A stretch of DNA of 50,672 nucleotides from Pirellulales bacterium. GTDB taxonomy: Bacteria; Planctomycetota; Planctomycetia; Pirellulales; Lacipirellulaceae. The position numbers and the translations under genes are program-made. Every line of letters starts with the position of its first letter. Within the stretch, counting starts at the first letter, position 1. The stretch lies in contig JALHQZ010000015.1 in NCBI GenBank assembly GCA_022841705.1, positions 1-50,672 of the forward strand. Reading direction: 5' to 3'. Positions 1-7,512 of the stretch are shown one piece after another. Under the pieces are notes generated by a model that worked only from the letters and a program-made list of their open reading frames with translations, was not told where the DNA came from and ran no database searches.

Positions 1-119
1 ACCGCGATCAAAGCGTTTTTACTGACTCTTGTGGGCAATATAGCGCCATCTGGCACGCTGCACCGCAATGCCCTGAAGGTTCTGAGCGGCTCGATCACGC
101 CGGCTGGCTCCGTTCTTCG
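1..119. repeat. Terminal overlap, copy 1 (identical to 50554-50672)
   Basis: These 119 bases are identical to the last 119 bases of the window. The open reading frame that starts at 49486 continues in frame through the join, so the overlap marks circular closure. A length of 119 equals a k-mer size used by some assemblers, so the repeat is more likely an assembly trace of a circular or circularly permuted molecule than a biological terminal repeat. Confidence 0.95.
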
Positions 120-318
120 ATCCATCCTGAAGCGACTCGCCGGCGCTCTGGGCTTCAGTGGTAGCTTGACGACGAATGGCAATGCGTTTATTGCGCAAGC
201 CACGCTCATCACGGTTGAACCTTATCCCGGTGTGATGACGGTTGAACCCGACAGCTTTAGCCAAATCGTAGATCGTTATTCCAATATCGAGGTGGTTGAT
301 GGCACAACGAACAATTAG
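1..318 (+). CDS. Malectin-domain tail-fibre-like repeat protein, C-terminal part (gene starts at 49486)
   Basis: This is the 3' end of a gene that begins at 49486 and crosses the window join. On the circular molecule it runs 1,386 nt and encodes 461 residues. This part holds the last repeats of an 18 to 20 residue motif with the core G(S/A)-x-(T/A/S)-P-(S/A/T)-G-(T/A)-L, followed by about 45 non-repetitive residues ending at the stop at 316-318. The end overlaps the next gene by 20 nt. An apparent start at position 31 is only an internal codon. See the entry at 49486 for the N-terminal domain and function. Confidence 0.85.
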   Translation, partial: TAIKAFLLTLVGNIAPSGTLHRNALKVLSGSITPAGSVLRSILKRLAGALGFSGSLTTNGNAFIAQATLITVEPYPGVMTVEPDSFSQIVDRYSNIEVVDGTTNN

Positions 319-595
319 TACCTACCTCAAGCACCCCGACGAAATCCGTCCGTTTATTGTGCAGTGGCACAACCAGTTAGGCGCGGCCAGCATCGCCGGC
401 GCAACCTGGACAGTGAGCGGTGACGACGCGGCAATGACGGTGAACTCATCCAGCTTCACAGCCAAGCAAGCCACTGTCTATCTGGAAGGTGGTACGGCGG
501 GTTTGACGTACAACGTGGAATGTCGAATCACCCGCACGGGTGATGTGGCCGCGCTGGTGCATGAATTTAATGTCGAGGTGGTTGACCATGCTTAA
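299..595 (+). CDS. Small Ig-like structural protein, possible fibre-tail adaptor
   Basis: A 98-residue protein with a beta-rich pattern. It has an early KHPDEI segment, a GATWTVSG strand and a YLEGGTAGLTY turn. Small phage proteins with this order (charged start, Thr/Trp-rich strand, SGGTAGxxYxV) are often annotated as fibre-tail adaptor or Ig-like virion proteins, and I assign it to that group by resemblance only. ATG 299 has a GAGG box six bases upstream and is preferred over the TTG at 296. The gene overlaps the end of the repeat protein by 20 nt and the portal start by 8 nt, so the three genes are probably translationally coupled. Confidence 0.6.
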   Translation: MAQRTISTYLKHPDEIRPFIVQWHNQLGAASIAGATWTVSGDDAAMTVNSSSFTAKQATVYLEGGTAGLTYNVECRITRTGDVAALVHEFNVEVVDHA

Positions 596-2156
596 CTTCC
601 TCAATAGTTGGCGCACGCCAACCGGCCCCGCGTCCGGCACTGTACCGAAGCTCAACAGCAGTTGGGACGAATATTATGCGCGGCTGATGCGCTATGAGCT
701 TTACGAAAGCTACTACACCAACACCGCCTACACCAACATTCAGAAGCTATCCACCTACTACAAGCGCAATCGCCGGCTCTATCGCAATACCCGCGCCATT
801 TACAATCCTGTGTTTCGACTGGTTCAGCTCTACGTCGCCAAACTCTACGGCGGCGATATTGACTGGGATGGGTTGGAAACCGGCGCGATTCCCATCGTCG
901 GGGGGGATGATGCGCTGCGCACGGCTATTCGGCAGTTGTGGCTCTCGTCCAACTGGCAGCGCAAAAAGTCACTGTACGGGCGACTCGGCGCGAAGCTGGG
1001 TGACGTGTGCCTGAAGGTGGTGGATGAGCCGGCGCAAGGCCGCGTGCGTCTGGAAGTGGTACACCCGGCCAAAGTGAAGTATGCCGACTTTGACAGCAAC
1101 GGCGATGTGCTGAAAGTGGTGTTTGAATACCCGTGCATCGAATATCGCGGCGATCCGCTGCGCAACCCGACACAGCACAGCTATCTCTACAGCGAAGTGA
1201 TTACGCCTGACGCCTACCAAACCTTCCGCGACGGCCAGCCCTATGCCTACTATGCCGATGCCAGCGGCGAAAAGGTGAAAGAGTGGGACAACGAATACGG
1301 CTTCGTGCCGGTTGTGTTGGGACAGCATTTGGATGAAGGCTTTAAATTCGGCGCAACACCGTATCACGCCGCCGTGCAGAAAATTGACGAGTTGAACGAA
1401 CTGGCCTCGCTGCTGAACGATCAGATTTTCAAAACCATTACGCCGATTTGGGCGTTTATCGGCGTGGCCGGCAAAGACAAGGTGAACGTTGCGCCCGAAT
1501 CGACTGGCAGCAGCACGACGGAACGCGATCAGGTGCGTTCGATGTACCTGCCGGACGGCGCAAGCAACCCGTTCCCGATGGTCGCCAACATCAATATTGT
1601 GGACACCCTCAGCGACATTGAGGCGCTGCTCAAAGAAATCGAGCGCGATATGCCCGAACTGGTATTACACCGCCTGCGGGAAGGTGGCAGTTTAACCGCG
1701 CCGGGTGTGCGGGCGGGCTTCAGCGATGCCTCAGATCGCATTATCGAGGCGCGTGGCAACTACGACGATTATCTGGTGAAGGCGCACAAGCAGGCCATCG
1801 CCATTGGCGGCTATCGCGGCTATCGCAATTTCGAGCCGTATGCGCTGGAGTCACTAACCAGTGGCGATCTGGAACACTTCATCGGGGATCGTCCGGTGAT
1901 TGTGGATGCGCTATCGAAGAAAGAAGAATTCGATGTGCTGCGGGATGCGGAAGCACCGATCTGGCTGACGCTGGAAAAGATGGGCTATTCGCAGGAAACC
2001 ATTGATCGCGTCATGGCCGAAGACGAAGAGAAGCGCCGGCAGGAAGTGCGCGGTGCGGTAGAGAGCCTGTTTGGAACGGGTGACGATGATGAGGAGGACG
2101 CCGACGATGGCGAAGAAACGAACCTTGAGGCGGGTGCCGGCACTGAACCCGAATGA
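588..2156 (+). CDS. Portal protein (SPP1 gp6-like)
   Basis: A 522-residue protein that would form the dodecameric portal ring at the capsid vertex. The N-terminus is rich in Tyr, Arg and Asn (YYKRNRRLYRN, then VFRLVQLYVAKLYGG), as in SPP1 gp6-like portals. The middle is beta-rich and the last 60 residues are acidic (GDDDEEDADDGEE). Its position after the terminase genes and before a MuF-like minor head protein supports the call. ATG 588 overlaps the stop of the previous gene (ATGCTTAA) and has GAGG nine bases upstream; an earlier in-frame ATG at 540 lies inside the previous gene and is less likely. Confidence 0.88.
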   Translation: MLNFLNSWRTPTGPASGTVPKLNSSWDEYYARLMRYELYESYYTNTAYTNIQKLSTYYKRNRRLYRNTRAIYNPVFRLVQLYVAKLYGGDIDWDGLETGAIPIVGGDDALRTAIRQLWLSSNWQRKKSLYGRLGAKLGDVCLKVVDEPAQGRVRLEVVHPAKVKYADFDSNGDVLKVVFEYPCIEYRGDPLRNPTQHSYLYSEVITPDAYQTFRDGQPYAYYADASGEKVKEWDNEYGFVPVVLGQHLDEGFKFGATPYHAAVQKIDELNELASLLNDQIFKTITPIWAFIGVAGKDKVNVAPESTGSSTTERDQVRSMYLPDGASNPFPMVANINIVDTLSDIEALLKEIERDMPELVLHRLREGGSLTAPGVRAGFSDASDRIIEARGNYDDYLVKAHKQAIAIGGYRGYRNFEPYALESLTSGDLEHFIGDRPVIVDALSKKEEFDVLRDAEAPIWLTLEKMGYSQETIDRVMAEDEEKRRQEVRGAVESLFGTGDDDEEDADDGEETNLEAGAGTEPE

Positions 2157-2436
2157 GTTGGCGCAGGCCGCACTCGTCATTAACAGCCTGCATATCAGCA
2201 AGGGCGGCAAGGAAACGCTCAAGCAGATTGTGCAGGCGGCAGCCAATCCGAACGCCGAACGAGTGGACGTGGTGATCCAGTCATTGCCACCGACTGAGCG
2301 CAGCACGGTTATGCAAAGCGCGGCGGCAGTGCAGACGGTGAACGCCGGCGTTCGTGGCCGGGCGCGGCGGGCGCTGCTCGATATGCCGGATGATGATTGG
2401 CAAAAGCTCTTGAGTGAGGCCGAGCGTGGCGAATAG
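2107..2436 (+). CDS. Small helical protein between portal and minor head protein
   Basis: A 109-residue, highly basic N-terminus (KKRTLRRV) followed by an all-helical protein with no family I recognise. It overlaps the 3' end of the portal gene by 50 nt in another frame and its own end overlaps the minor head gene by 11 nt. Small helical proteins in this position can be head-assembly accessory or internal virion proteins, but nothing in the sequence identifies the role. ATG 2107 is used because upstream in-frame starts lie deeper inside the portal gene. Confidence 0.7.
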   Translation: MAKKRTLRRVPALNPNELAQAALVINSLHISKGGKETLKQIVQAAANPNAERVDVVIQSLPPTERSTVMQSAAAVQTVNAGVRGRARRALLDMPDDDWQKLLSEAERGE

Positions 2437-3040
2437 CGTTACCCGTGCCATCGCGCTGCTGTATAAGTTTCAGGACAGCGAAATTGAAGAGTATGCGCAG
2501 CGCCTCATCACCGCCAAAACCCGCGCCTATAAGGAGGCCATCGCTGAGGAACTGCGACGCACGGGTTGCAGCAAGGCCGTGCGTGATCCCGCCGGCGCGG
2601 AACTGCGGCATATTCGAGCGGCGGCGCGTACTGAGGCGGCGGGTATTGTCAAAACCTGGAACCGGGATGTTGAACGCCAGTTAGAGCGCATTTACCGTGA
2701 GACGCCAACCGCGAATCGCAATACTTATATCAGTCGCATGGAAGCGTGGGCGGCGCGGCGCGATGTGCAAAAATCGCTGTCGATTGCACTCAATACCACC
2801 CAAGAGGCACGCGGTTATGCAGCCGTCCGTTTTGCGACACGCAACAAAATCGAGACGAAATGGATGTTTGTCGGGCCACCGCCAGTGTGCCAAATTTGCG
2901 CACGTTTATTCGCTAAGGGACTGGTGACGCTGGCATTTGTGAAGCGCAATCCCGTTCCTGTGCATCCTGGATGCCCTCACTCTTGGCGACAGCAAACCAC
3001 TACCCAAGCCTTCGACTGTGATGCGTTATGGGCAGGTTGA
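2426..3040 (+). CDS. Minor head protein, MuF-like with a zinc-binding C-terminus
   Basis: A 204-residue helical protein. The C-terminus carries CQICARL (about residues 153-159) and then HPGCPHSW, the Cys-x2-Cys ... His-Pro-x-Cys-x-His arrangement seen at the end of phage Mu gpF/SPP1 gp7 type minor head proteins. These bind the portal and help head assembly or DNA ejection. GTG 2426 gives MANSVTRAIALLYKF; the GTG at 2414 is also possible. The N-terminal half is shorter than in full MuF proteins. It is the last gene before a promoter-like intergenic region. Confidence 0.75.
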   Translation: MANSVTRAIALLYKFQDSEIEEYAQRLITAKTRAYKEAIAEELRRTGCSKAVRDPAGAELRHIRAAARTEAAGIVKTWNRDVERQLERIYRETPTANRNTYISRMEAWAARRDVQKSLSIALNTTQEARGYAAVRFATRNKIETKWMFVGPPPVCQICARLFAKGLVTLAFVKRNPVPVHPGCPHSWRQQTTTQAFDCDALWAG

Positions 3041-3041
3041 G

Positions 3042-3078
3042 GGTACTTGACTCACACTCTCATAATATCTATGAGAGC
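3042..3078 (+). promoter_or_regulatory. Late-type promoter with an internal palindrome, copy 1
   Basis: TTGACT at 3047-3052 is followed after 17 bases by TATGAG at 3070-3075. The region also holds a perfect inverted repeat, CTCTCATA (3057-3064) and TATGAGAG (3070-3077), with a 5-base spacer, so the -10 box lies in one arm of an operator-like site. A 37-base near copy with three mismatches lies at 46816-46852, upstream of terS. Two conserved copies upstream of structural operons support a co-regulated promoter/operator. Confidence 0.72.
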
Positions 3079-3100
3079 TAAACCTTTCGCACATTTCTAG

Positions 3101-3125
3101 ACGCGCCATTGAGCGCGTTTTCATT
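3101..3125 (+). terminator. Leader hairpin followed by a T run, possible attenuator
   Basis: ACGCGC (3101-3106) and GCGCGT (3113-3118) form a six-pair stem with a six-base loop, followed by TTTTCATTT. It lies downstream of the promoter at 3047-3075 and before the scaffold gene, so it would sit in the leader of that transcript. It could stop read-through from the portal operon or act as an attenuator. The stem is short, so strength is uncertain. Confidence 0.4.
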
Positions 3126-3167
3126 TCACGCGACGCCGGCGGTAACAGGCGGTAGGAGACAGGCAGC

Positions 3168-3902
3168 ATGAGCAACGTTATTCGCACCATTCGTTCAACC
3201 AATGCCGAGGCCGGCGTATCCCTGCACAAGCGCCGGAATTGGTATGCAGAAGGCGATGGCAGCACAACCACCACAACGGACACCGCACCGGACAAAGGCG
3301 GGGATAAAAGCGGTGGGGCGGCTGACAAAACTTTCACCCAGGCCGAGTTGGATCGCATTATCAACGAGCGGCTGGGACGCGCCAAAGACACAACCACCAA
3401 AGAGCTTCTTGCCAAGTACGAGGTGCCGGACGAGGACACGCTGGCGAACCTGCTGAAAGCCTCGAAAGAGGCGCAGGAGGCCAAACTCTCGGAGGTGGAA
3501 AAGGCGACAAAGGCTAGAGAAAGCGCGGAAACGAAGGCGAAACAGTTGGAAGACGCGCTGAATGCCGAACGGCAGGCGCGGCGAACCGACATGCTGCACA
3601 ATGCCGTGACACTGGCAGCGAAAGACGCCCGTGCGCGGGACGCCGGTGACGTGCTGTTGTGGTTGCAAGCCAACCACGCGGGCGAACTGGCAGAGGCCAT
3701 CAGCGAAGACAATAAGCTCAATGCAAAAGCGATTGCCGGGCTGATTGGCAAAGCGAAGGAAGCCAAGCCGTACTACTTTGAGGGTGGACGCGCCGGCGCG
3801 GGGCCGGGTTCACCATCAAACAGCGGTGGCGGCACACCTTCGCCGACTGAAGAAGCACGTAAACGCGCCGCACAAATGAATAAGCGGCTGATTCGAGGAT
3901 AA
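3168..3902 (+). CDS. Capsid scaffolding protein
   Basis: A 244-residue, highly charged protein. Residues 1-55 are Thr/Gly/Lys-rich, followed by FTQAELDRIINERLGRAK, a phrase typical of phage scaffolds, then a long Ala/Glu/Lys coiled coil (about residues 75-140) and a Gly/Ser/Pro-rich linker before a basic C-terminal helix (RKRAAQMNKRLIRG). Scaffold proteins fill the procapsid and direct coat assembly, often through such a basic tail. The start has AGGAGA ten bases upstream. The gene sits directly before the decoration and major capsid genes and is the first gene after the promoter at 3042-3078. Confidence 0.85.
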   Translation: MSNVIRTIRSTNAEAGVSLHKRRNWYAEGDGSTTTTTDTAPDKGGDKSGGAADKTFTQAELDRIINERLGRAKDTTTKELLAKYEVPDEDTLANLLKASKEAQEAKLSEVEKATKARESAETKAKQLEDALNAERQARRTDMLHNAVTLAAKDARARDAGDVLLWLQANHAGELAEAISEDNKLNAKAIAGLIGKAKEAKPYYFEGGRAGAGPGSPSNSGGGTPSPTEEARKRAAQMNKRLIRG

Positions 3903-3905
3903 GCG

Positions 3906-4304
3906 ATGCCAGATTTGGTCATTACTGAAGCCCACATTGTGGACTGGACGGACAAATTCGACGCACCGAGTAACGAAGTCTTTGCCTTCGAGGCGGTGCG
4001 CTTTCATACCGATGGCACAGTGACGCCGGCCAACGGTACAGCAGCGGGCGAGGCGAACTTTCAAGGGTTCGCTGTCGTTGAGAGCCAACGAGTCGGCCAG
4101 GCTATCACGGTTATTCGTGAGGGCATTGTCGATATTGGCAATGCGCTGGACGGGTTGGCTTTTGGCGACCCGATTTATCTATCTGACACCGACGGCACGC
4201 TGGCGACCACCGCTGGCACGGTGTCCGTTATCGCTGGCCGGGTTATTCCAGGCTGGGGCGCTCTGACTTCAGATCGCCTTTTACACGTCAAGCGGGGAGG
4301 CTAA
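3906..4304 (+). CDS. Capsid decoration or cement protein (DUF2190-like)
   Basis: A 132-residue beta-rich protein. The second half reads VDIGNALDGLAFGDPIYLS, then VIAGRVIPGWG and a final RLLHVKRGG. This succession (a value, a 'G-D-P-I-Y' step, a 'G-x-(V/A)' strand) is characteristic of DUF2190-type capsid cement proteins, which trimerise on the outer capsid. It lies four bases after the scaffold stop and four before the major capsid start, the usual place for such a protein. GAGGA precedes the ATG. Confidence 0.75.
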   Translation: MPDLVITEAHIVDWTDKFDAPSNEVFAFEAVRFHTDGTVTPANGTAAGEANFQGFAVVESQRVGQAITVIREGIVDIGNALDGLAFGDPIYLSDTDGTLATTAGTVSVIAGRVIPGWGALTSDRLLHVKRGG

Positions 4305-4307
4305 CCC

Positions 4308-5390
4308 ATGCCAAATACAGCCGCTTACGGCTTCATGGGACTTGAGGACATCTACAATCAGCGTGTCACCGACGTTGAACCGGAAGTGATTGATACGGCG
4401 GTGATTGACAGCGCCGCCGCGCACAGCCGCGACATGAACGCGATCCTCGACACGCTGGTAGAGCCGACTACCGAACGCGAAAGCGCCTTTGCCCTGCCCA
4501 CCGGCGGCGAATTGCAGCCCGGCAGCGAGTTTGGCACGCCCGTACCCACACGTGGGTATCGGGAAATTGAGCAGGGCTACCCGCTCATGCGTGGTATGGA
4601 CAGCTTCGGGTTGAACCGCGAAGCCTACGCCAAGCTGCGCATTGGCGAGATGAACAAGCTCATGCTCAATGTGCAATCGAAGGATGCACGGTGGATGATT
4701 CGCCGTCTGTTGGCGGCTATTTTCACCAACGTATCCTGGACGTTTGCGGAAAAAGGCCGCAGTTCGGTTACGGTGCGCGGGTTGGCGGTGACAGGCGACG
4801 GTTCGATCTTCCTGGATCAAAACGGCGATTTAACCACCGCCAATCACTACACATTCCAAGCCAGCGCAATCGACAACAGCAATAACCCGTACTCGGCGCA
4901 GGAAACCATCCTGCGGGCGCATCCGGCTAACACCGGCGCGATTGTCACCTACATTCCGTCGGGCTTGGTAGCGACCACGACGGCGCTTTCCGGCTTCTAT
5001 GAGTACCGTAACCCAACGGACTTTGTGCAGTACGCTGACAACCTGAGCTTTGCCGCTGATGAAGTGAACGAATTCATCGGGTTTGGCAATGAGGTGCTAG
5101 GCGTGGTGTCGGGCAATATCATCGTGCTGTCGCGGCGTATGCCGGCTGGCTATGTCATGTCGGTTGTGGATGCCATTGACAAGCCGCTGGTGATGCGCCA
5201 AGAGCCAGAGGAAAGCCTGCAAGGGTTGCAGACAGTCCCTATTCAGCGCGATAGCAACTTCCGCACTTGGGACTTCTACCGCAAGGCCGGTTTCGCCATT
5301 CGTAACCCGATTGCGATTGCGGTGCGACAAATCGGCGCTGGCGCCTACTCAATCCCATCCGGCTACGATGCTCGCACGCTGGCTGGTTAA
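4308..5390 (+). CDS. Major capsid protein (HK97-like fold expected)
   Basis: A 360-residue protein placed directly after scaffold and cement genes, with a very strong ribosome site (GGAGG, eight bases from the ATG). It has an N-terminal helix region, a long loop-like segment (about residues 55-90), an Ala/Arg helix near MIRRLLAAIF, and a C-terminal beta segment ending in KAGFAIRNPIAIAV, which resembles the closing strand of HK97-type coats. I assign it by position, size and this ending rather than by a sequence match. It is the largest protein in the head-gene cluster apart from the portal. Confidence 0.85.
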   Translation: MPNTAAYGFMGLEDIYNQRVTDVEPEVIDTAVIDSAAAHSRDMNAILDTLVEPTTERESAFALPTGGELQPGSEFGTPVPTRGYREIEQGYPLMRGMDSFGLNREAYAKLRIGEMNKLMLNVQSKDARWMIRRLLAAIFTNVSWTFAEKGRSSVTVRGLAVTGDGSIFLDQNGDLTTANHYTFQASAIDNSNNPYSAQETILRAHPANTGAIVTYIPSGLVATTTALSGFYEYRNPTDFVQYADNLSFAADEVNEFIGFGNEVLGVVSGNIIVLSRRMPAGYVMSVVDAIDKPLVMRQEPEESLQGLQTVPIQRDSNFRTWDFYRKAGFAIRNPIAIAVRQIGAGAYSIPSGYDARTLAG

Positions 5391-5410
5391 TTCCATCCAA
5401 GCGTAGTAAG

Positions 5411-5432
5411 GAGGGAGTGGCAACGCTCCCTC
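5411..5432 (+). other. Hairpin after the major capsid gene that buries a Shine-Dalgarno sequence
   Basis: GAGGGAG (5411-5417) pairs with CTCCCTC (5426-5432) across an eight-base loop. There is no T run, so it is a poor terminator. The left arm holds a strong AAGGAGGG ribosome-binding sequence. It may stabilise the capsid mRNA 3' end or keep that site from being used. Confidence 0.55.
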
Positions 5433-5449
5433 GCTTAGAAAGGCAAGTT

Positions 5450-5971
5450 ATGGCTACTGTAGTGGCTATTGCAATCATGCGCGAGCAGGCGATGAAGCGG
5501 TTAGAGGCGTCGATGGCGCAGCTTGTGCAGAATCTCTCGATTGAGCCGGTGGAATTCCCGCTCTATGATCGTGACGCCACCTATCTGCAAGCCGCGCAGC
5601 TCACGGCACTGGCAACATTTTTCGAGCGCGTGGTTACGGCACTGGCGCAACCAGAAGGCGAACCGACACTCGATAACATGACGATTGCGCAGTTGAAGGC
5701 ACTGGCCGCCGAACACAACGTTGATCTGACGGGCGTAACCAAAAAAGCGGACATCATCGCCGCCATTGAAGCCGGCACAGTGACGCTCACTGAGACAGAA
5801 GGTGAACCCGCACCACCGATTGAGAGTGGCGGTGAATTTATCCCTGGGCAAACCTATATCATCGGTACGCCCGGCCCCGAAATCATCACGGCGTCCGGTT
5901 CAGTCGAAGTCACCAGCGAAAACGCGCCGGCACTGGTTGAGAAGCTGCTCACTGAGGGCAAGCAGGACTAA
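5450..5971 (+). CDS. HeH/LEM-like domain protein of the head region
   Basis: A 173-residue protein with a helical N-terminus and a central HeH/SAP-like segment, about residues 74-106, containing MTIAQLKALAAEHNVDL then TKKADIIAAIEA. This helix-extended-loop-helix fold occurs in many phage proteins encoded just after the major capsid gene, sometimes fused to head or tail-assembly proteins, and may bind DNA or protein. The C-terminus is acidic with a beta-like GQTYIIGTPG section. ATG 5450 has AAAGG eleven bases upstream; the upstream GTG at 5417 lies inside the hairpin and is less likely. Confidence 0.7.
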   Translation: MATVVAIAIMREQAMKRLEASMAQLVQNLSIEPVEFPLYDRDATYLQAAQLTALATFFERVVTALAQPEGEPTLDNMTIAQLKALAAEHNVDLTGVTKKADIIAAIEAGTVTLTETEGEPAPPIESGGEFIPGQTYIIGTPGPEIITASGSVEVTSENAPALVEKLLTEGKQD

Positions 5972-5976
5972 CGCCA

Positions 5977-6303
5977 ATGGCAACACTGACCGAGGCCGAA
6001 GTCATGGAACTGCGCGGCGACATCGGCGACTACAAAGCGCCGCTGATCCTGCCTCTGGGCGTACTGCAACGCGCCTGGGATCGCGCCGGCGACAAGCCGC
6101 TGCGAGCGCGGGTGTATGCGCTGATGTCCATCGTTGCCAAATTCACCGTAGACCGCGATCCGCGCCTGTCGGATTACCGCGAACTGCTCACGACATGGCA
6201 GGACATGGCCGGTATGAAACGCGGCGAGATCGAGAGCGGTGTAATCGACCTCGGCCTGACGCTCGATCCTGACGAGTACGAAGGGAACTACTACGATGGC
6301 TAA
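5977..6303 (+). CDS. Head-tail connector protein candidate
   Basis: A 108-residue, mostly helical protein starting MATLTEAEVMELRGDIGD and containing an LRARVYALMSIVAKFTVDRD helix. Size, helical content and position (first small gene after the capsid and HeH proteins) match head completion or connector proteins such as gp6/gp15-like adaptors. No firm family match can be made by eye. Its last codons overlap the start of the next gene by 8 nt. Confidence 0.6.
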   Translation: MATLTEAEVMELRGDIGDYKAPLILPLGVLQRAWDRAGDKPLRARVYALMSIVAKFTVDRDPRLSDYRELLTTWQDMAGMKRGEIESGVIDLGLTLDPDEYEGNYYDG

Positions 6304-6523
6304 ATTGAAATACATCGGCAATCGCAAGCGAGACATTACGCTGCAAGGCGCTGTCACGGGCAAGACTTACTATCTGGAAATCGCTAAAGGCGAGATCACC
6401 ATCGACCAGCGCGACGCGGACGAACTGCTCGCCACCAACGACTGGCAGGCAGTTGAGCCGGAAGTCGAAGCAGCGCCAGCAATCGAGGAAGCGCCCAGCG
6501 AGCCGCGCCGAAAGCGTGACTAA
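6296..6523 (+). CDS. Small head-tail region protein with an acidic tail
   Basis: A 75-residue protein. The first 50 residues form a small beta-type module (YIGNRKRDITLQG, then GKTYYLEIAKGEITI) and the rest is an Ala/Glu/Pro-rich tail ending in RRKRD. Similar small proteins lie between connector genes in many siphoviruses. The function is not clear. The HNH element follows two bases later. Confidence 0.65.
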   Translation: MAKLKYIGNRKRDITLQGAVTGKTYYLEIAKGEITIDQRDADELLATNDWQAVEPEVEAAPAIEEAPSEPRRKRD

Positions 6524-6525
6524 CG

Positions 6526-6558
6526 ATGGCACGCTCTGACGTTCTGATTGTGGTATAA
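6526..6558 (+). pseudogene. Duplicated 5' stub of the gene at 7493 (MARSDV start)
   Basis: ATGGCACGCTCTGACGTT at 6526-6543 matches 7493-7510 at 16 of 18 bases, both starting with ATG and encoding MARSDV. The two differences are synonymous (Ser and Asp codons). Here the frame stops after ten residues (MARSDVLIVV). It starts three bases after the stop of the previous gene, where the tail-region gene would begin if the HNH element were absent. It is read as the original start, cut off by insertion of the element. Confidence 0.8.
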
Positions 6559-6610
6559 TGAGAGGAAATAAAGGCAACGCCGCGAGGTGCTACTAACACC
6601 AACACGGCGT
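6551..6610 (+). promoter_or_regulatory. Extended -10 promoter and structured leader of HNH gene 1
   Basis: TGG followed by TATAAT (6551-6559) forms an extended -10 box with no clear -35. Downstream come AAATAA (6566-6571) and a hairpin with ACGCCG (6577-6582) pairing to CGGCGT (6605-6610) and an inner GGTG/CACC pair. The same order, TATAAT, six bases, AAATAA, CGCCGCGA and a hairpin, precedes HNH gene 2 at 16972-17020. Confidence 0.65.
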
Positions 6611-6639
6611 CTAATCAGCACAGTAAAGGAACTACTGCG

Positions 6640-7512
6640 ATGACTGAGGCTATTGTACACCCCCTCAAATGCTGTACCAAGTGCGGCATTGAATTCCCTG
6701 CCACAACTGAATTTTTCCGACAAAGCAATAAAGAGCCGGATGGTTTTGCGCGACAATGCAAGTCCTGTGTCAAAGCATGGGAAGCACAAAATCGCGTAGA
6801 GCATGGCATCCCAACCCGTAACAAAATCACGCCCGATGGCAAAAAGCGGTGCAACGTATGCGAGAAACTGCTGTCAACGGATGAATTCTATGCTAACAAG
6901 GGTGTGTTAAACCCGTTCTGCAAGGTATGCGCTCGTCAAAAAGCAAGAGAGTGGCGAGACCAGAACTTGGAGCGCGCCCGCGCAAAGGACAGAGAACGCT
7001 ATTGGGCAAACCGCGATGCTATATCGGCTCAAAAGCGACTCAAGCGATCTCAGTATTTAGAGACTAGCCGTCGCTGGCACGCTACAAATCAAGAGCATGT
7101 GCGCAGTCACCATCGCCAATGGCAGCGAGCAAACCCGGATAAAGTTCAGCACCGCAATCGTAAACGAGCCGCCCGTCAACGCGGACTTCCGAACACCTAC
7201 ACATTAGAGCAGTGGAATGCGGCTTTAGTGTATTTCGATCACAGGTGTGCCGTTTGCGGACGTGCCGAAAGCGAACAGCAAACAATCGTAACTGACCACT
7301 GGATACCTCTCGCAGATGAAACATGCCCCGGCACAGTAGCAACCAACATTGTCCCGCTATGTCACGGAGTGGATGGATGTAATAACAAGAAGAGCAAGAA
7401 AATGCCTCACGAGTGGTTATTGTCGGAGTTTCCGCGTGTTTATGCGGAGGCTGTTATTGATCGAATAGAACGGTATTTCGATGAGGTGGCAAATGGCACG
7501 CTCGGATGTTGA
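6640..7512 (+). CDS. HNH endonuclease with N-terminal zinc ribbons (free-standing, mobile)
   Basis: A 290-residue protein. It has two Cys-rich modules near the N-terminus (CCTKCG ... CKSC and CNVC ... CKVC), a long Arg/Lys-rich helical middle and a C-terminal HNH site: CAVCG, TDHWIPL, NIVPLCHG, GCNNKK. It would nick or cut DNA and act as a mobile (homing-type) endonuclease. AAAGGA lies nine bases before ATG 6640. The gene has its own promoter and structured leader, and its last 20 nt overlap the start of the next gene, so the insertion restores the invaded gene's start codon. It resembles HNH gene 2 (17050) in domain order and leader. Confidence 0.9.
   Translation: MTEAIVHPLKCCTKCGIEFPATTEFFRQSNKEPDGFARQCKSCVKAWEAQNRVEHGIPTRNKITPDGKKRCNVCEKLLSTDEFYANKGVLNPFCKVCARQKAREWRDQNLERARAKDRERYWANRDAISAQKRLKRSQYLETSRRWHATNQEHVRSHHRQWQRANPDKVQHRNRKRAARQRGLPNTYTLEQWNAALVYFDHRCAVCGRAESEQQTIVTDHWIPLADETCPGTVATNIVPLCHGVDGCNNKKSKKMPHEWLLSEFPRVYAEAVIDRIERYFDEVANGTLGC

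Noticed and set aside
1..119. Direct terminal repeat of packaged phage DNA
   Set aside because: The 119-base length matches an assembler k-mer and the gene at 49486 crosses the join in frame. Real terminal repeats are usually intergenic and often longer.
3101..3125. Firm terminator of the portal operon
   Set aside because: The stem has only six pairs and lies downstream of a promoter, so it is kept as a possible attenuator.
3026..3766. Minus-strand 246-residue Ser/Ala-rich open frame opposite the scaffold gene
   Set aside because: Low-complexity composition is the mirror of the charged coiled coil; no ribosome site.
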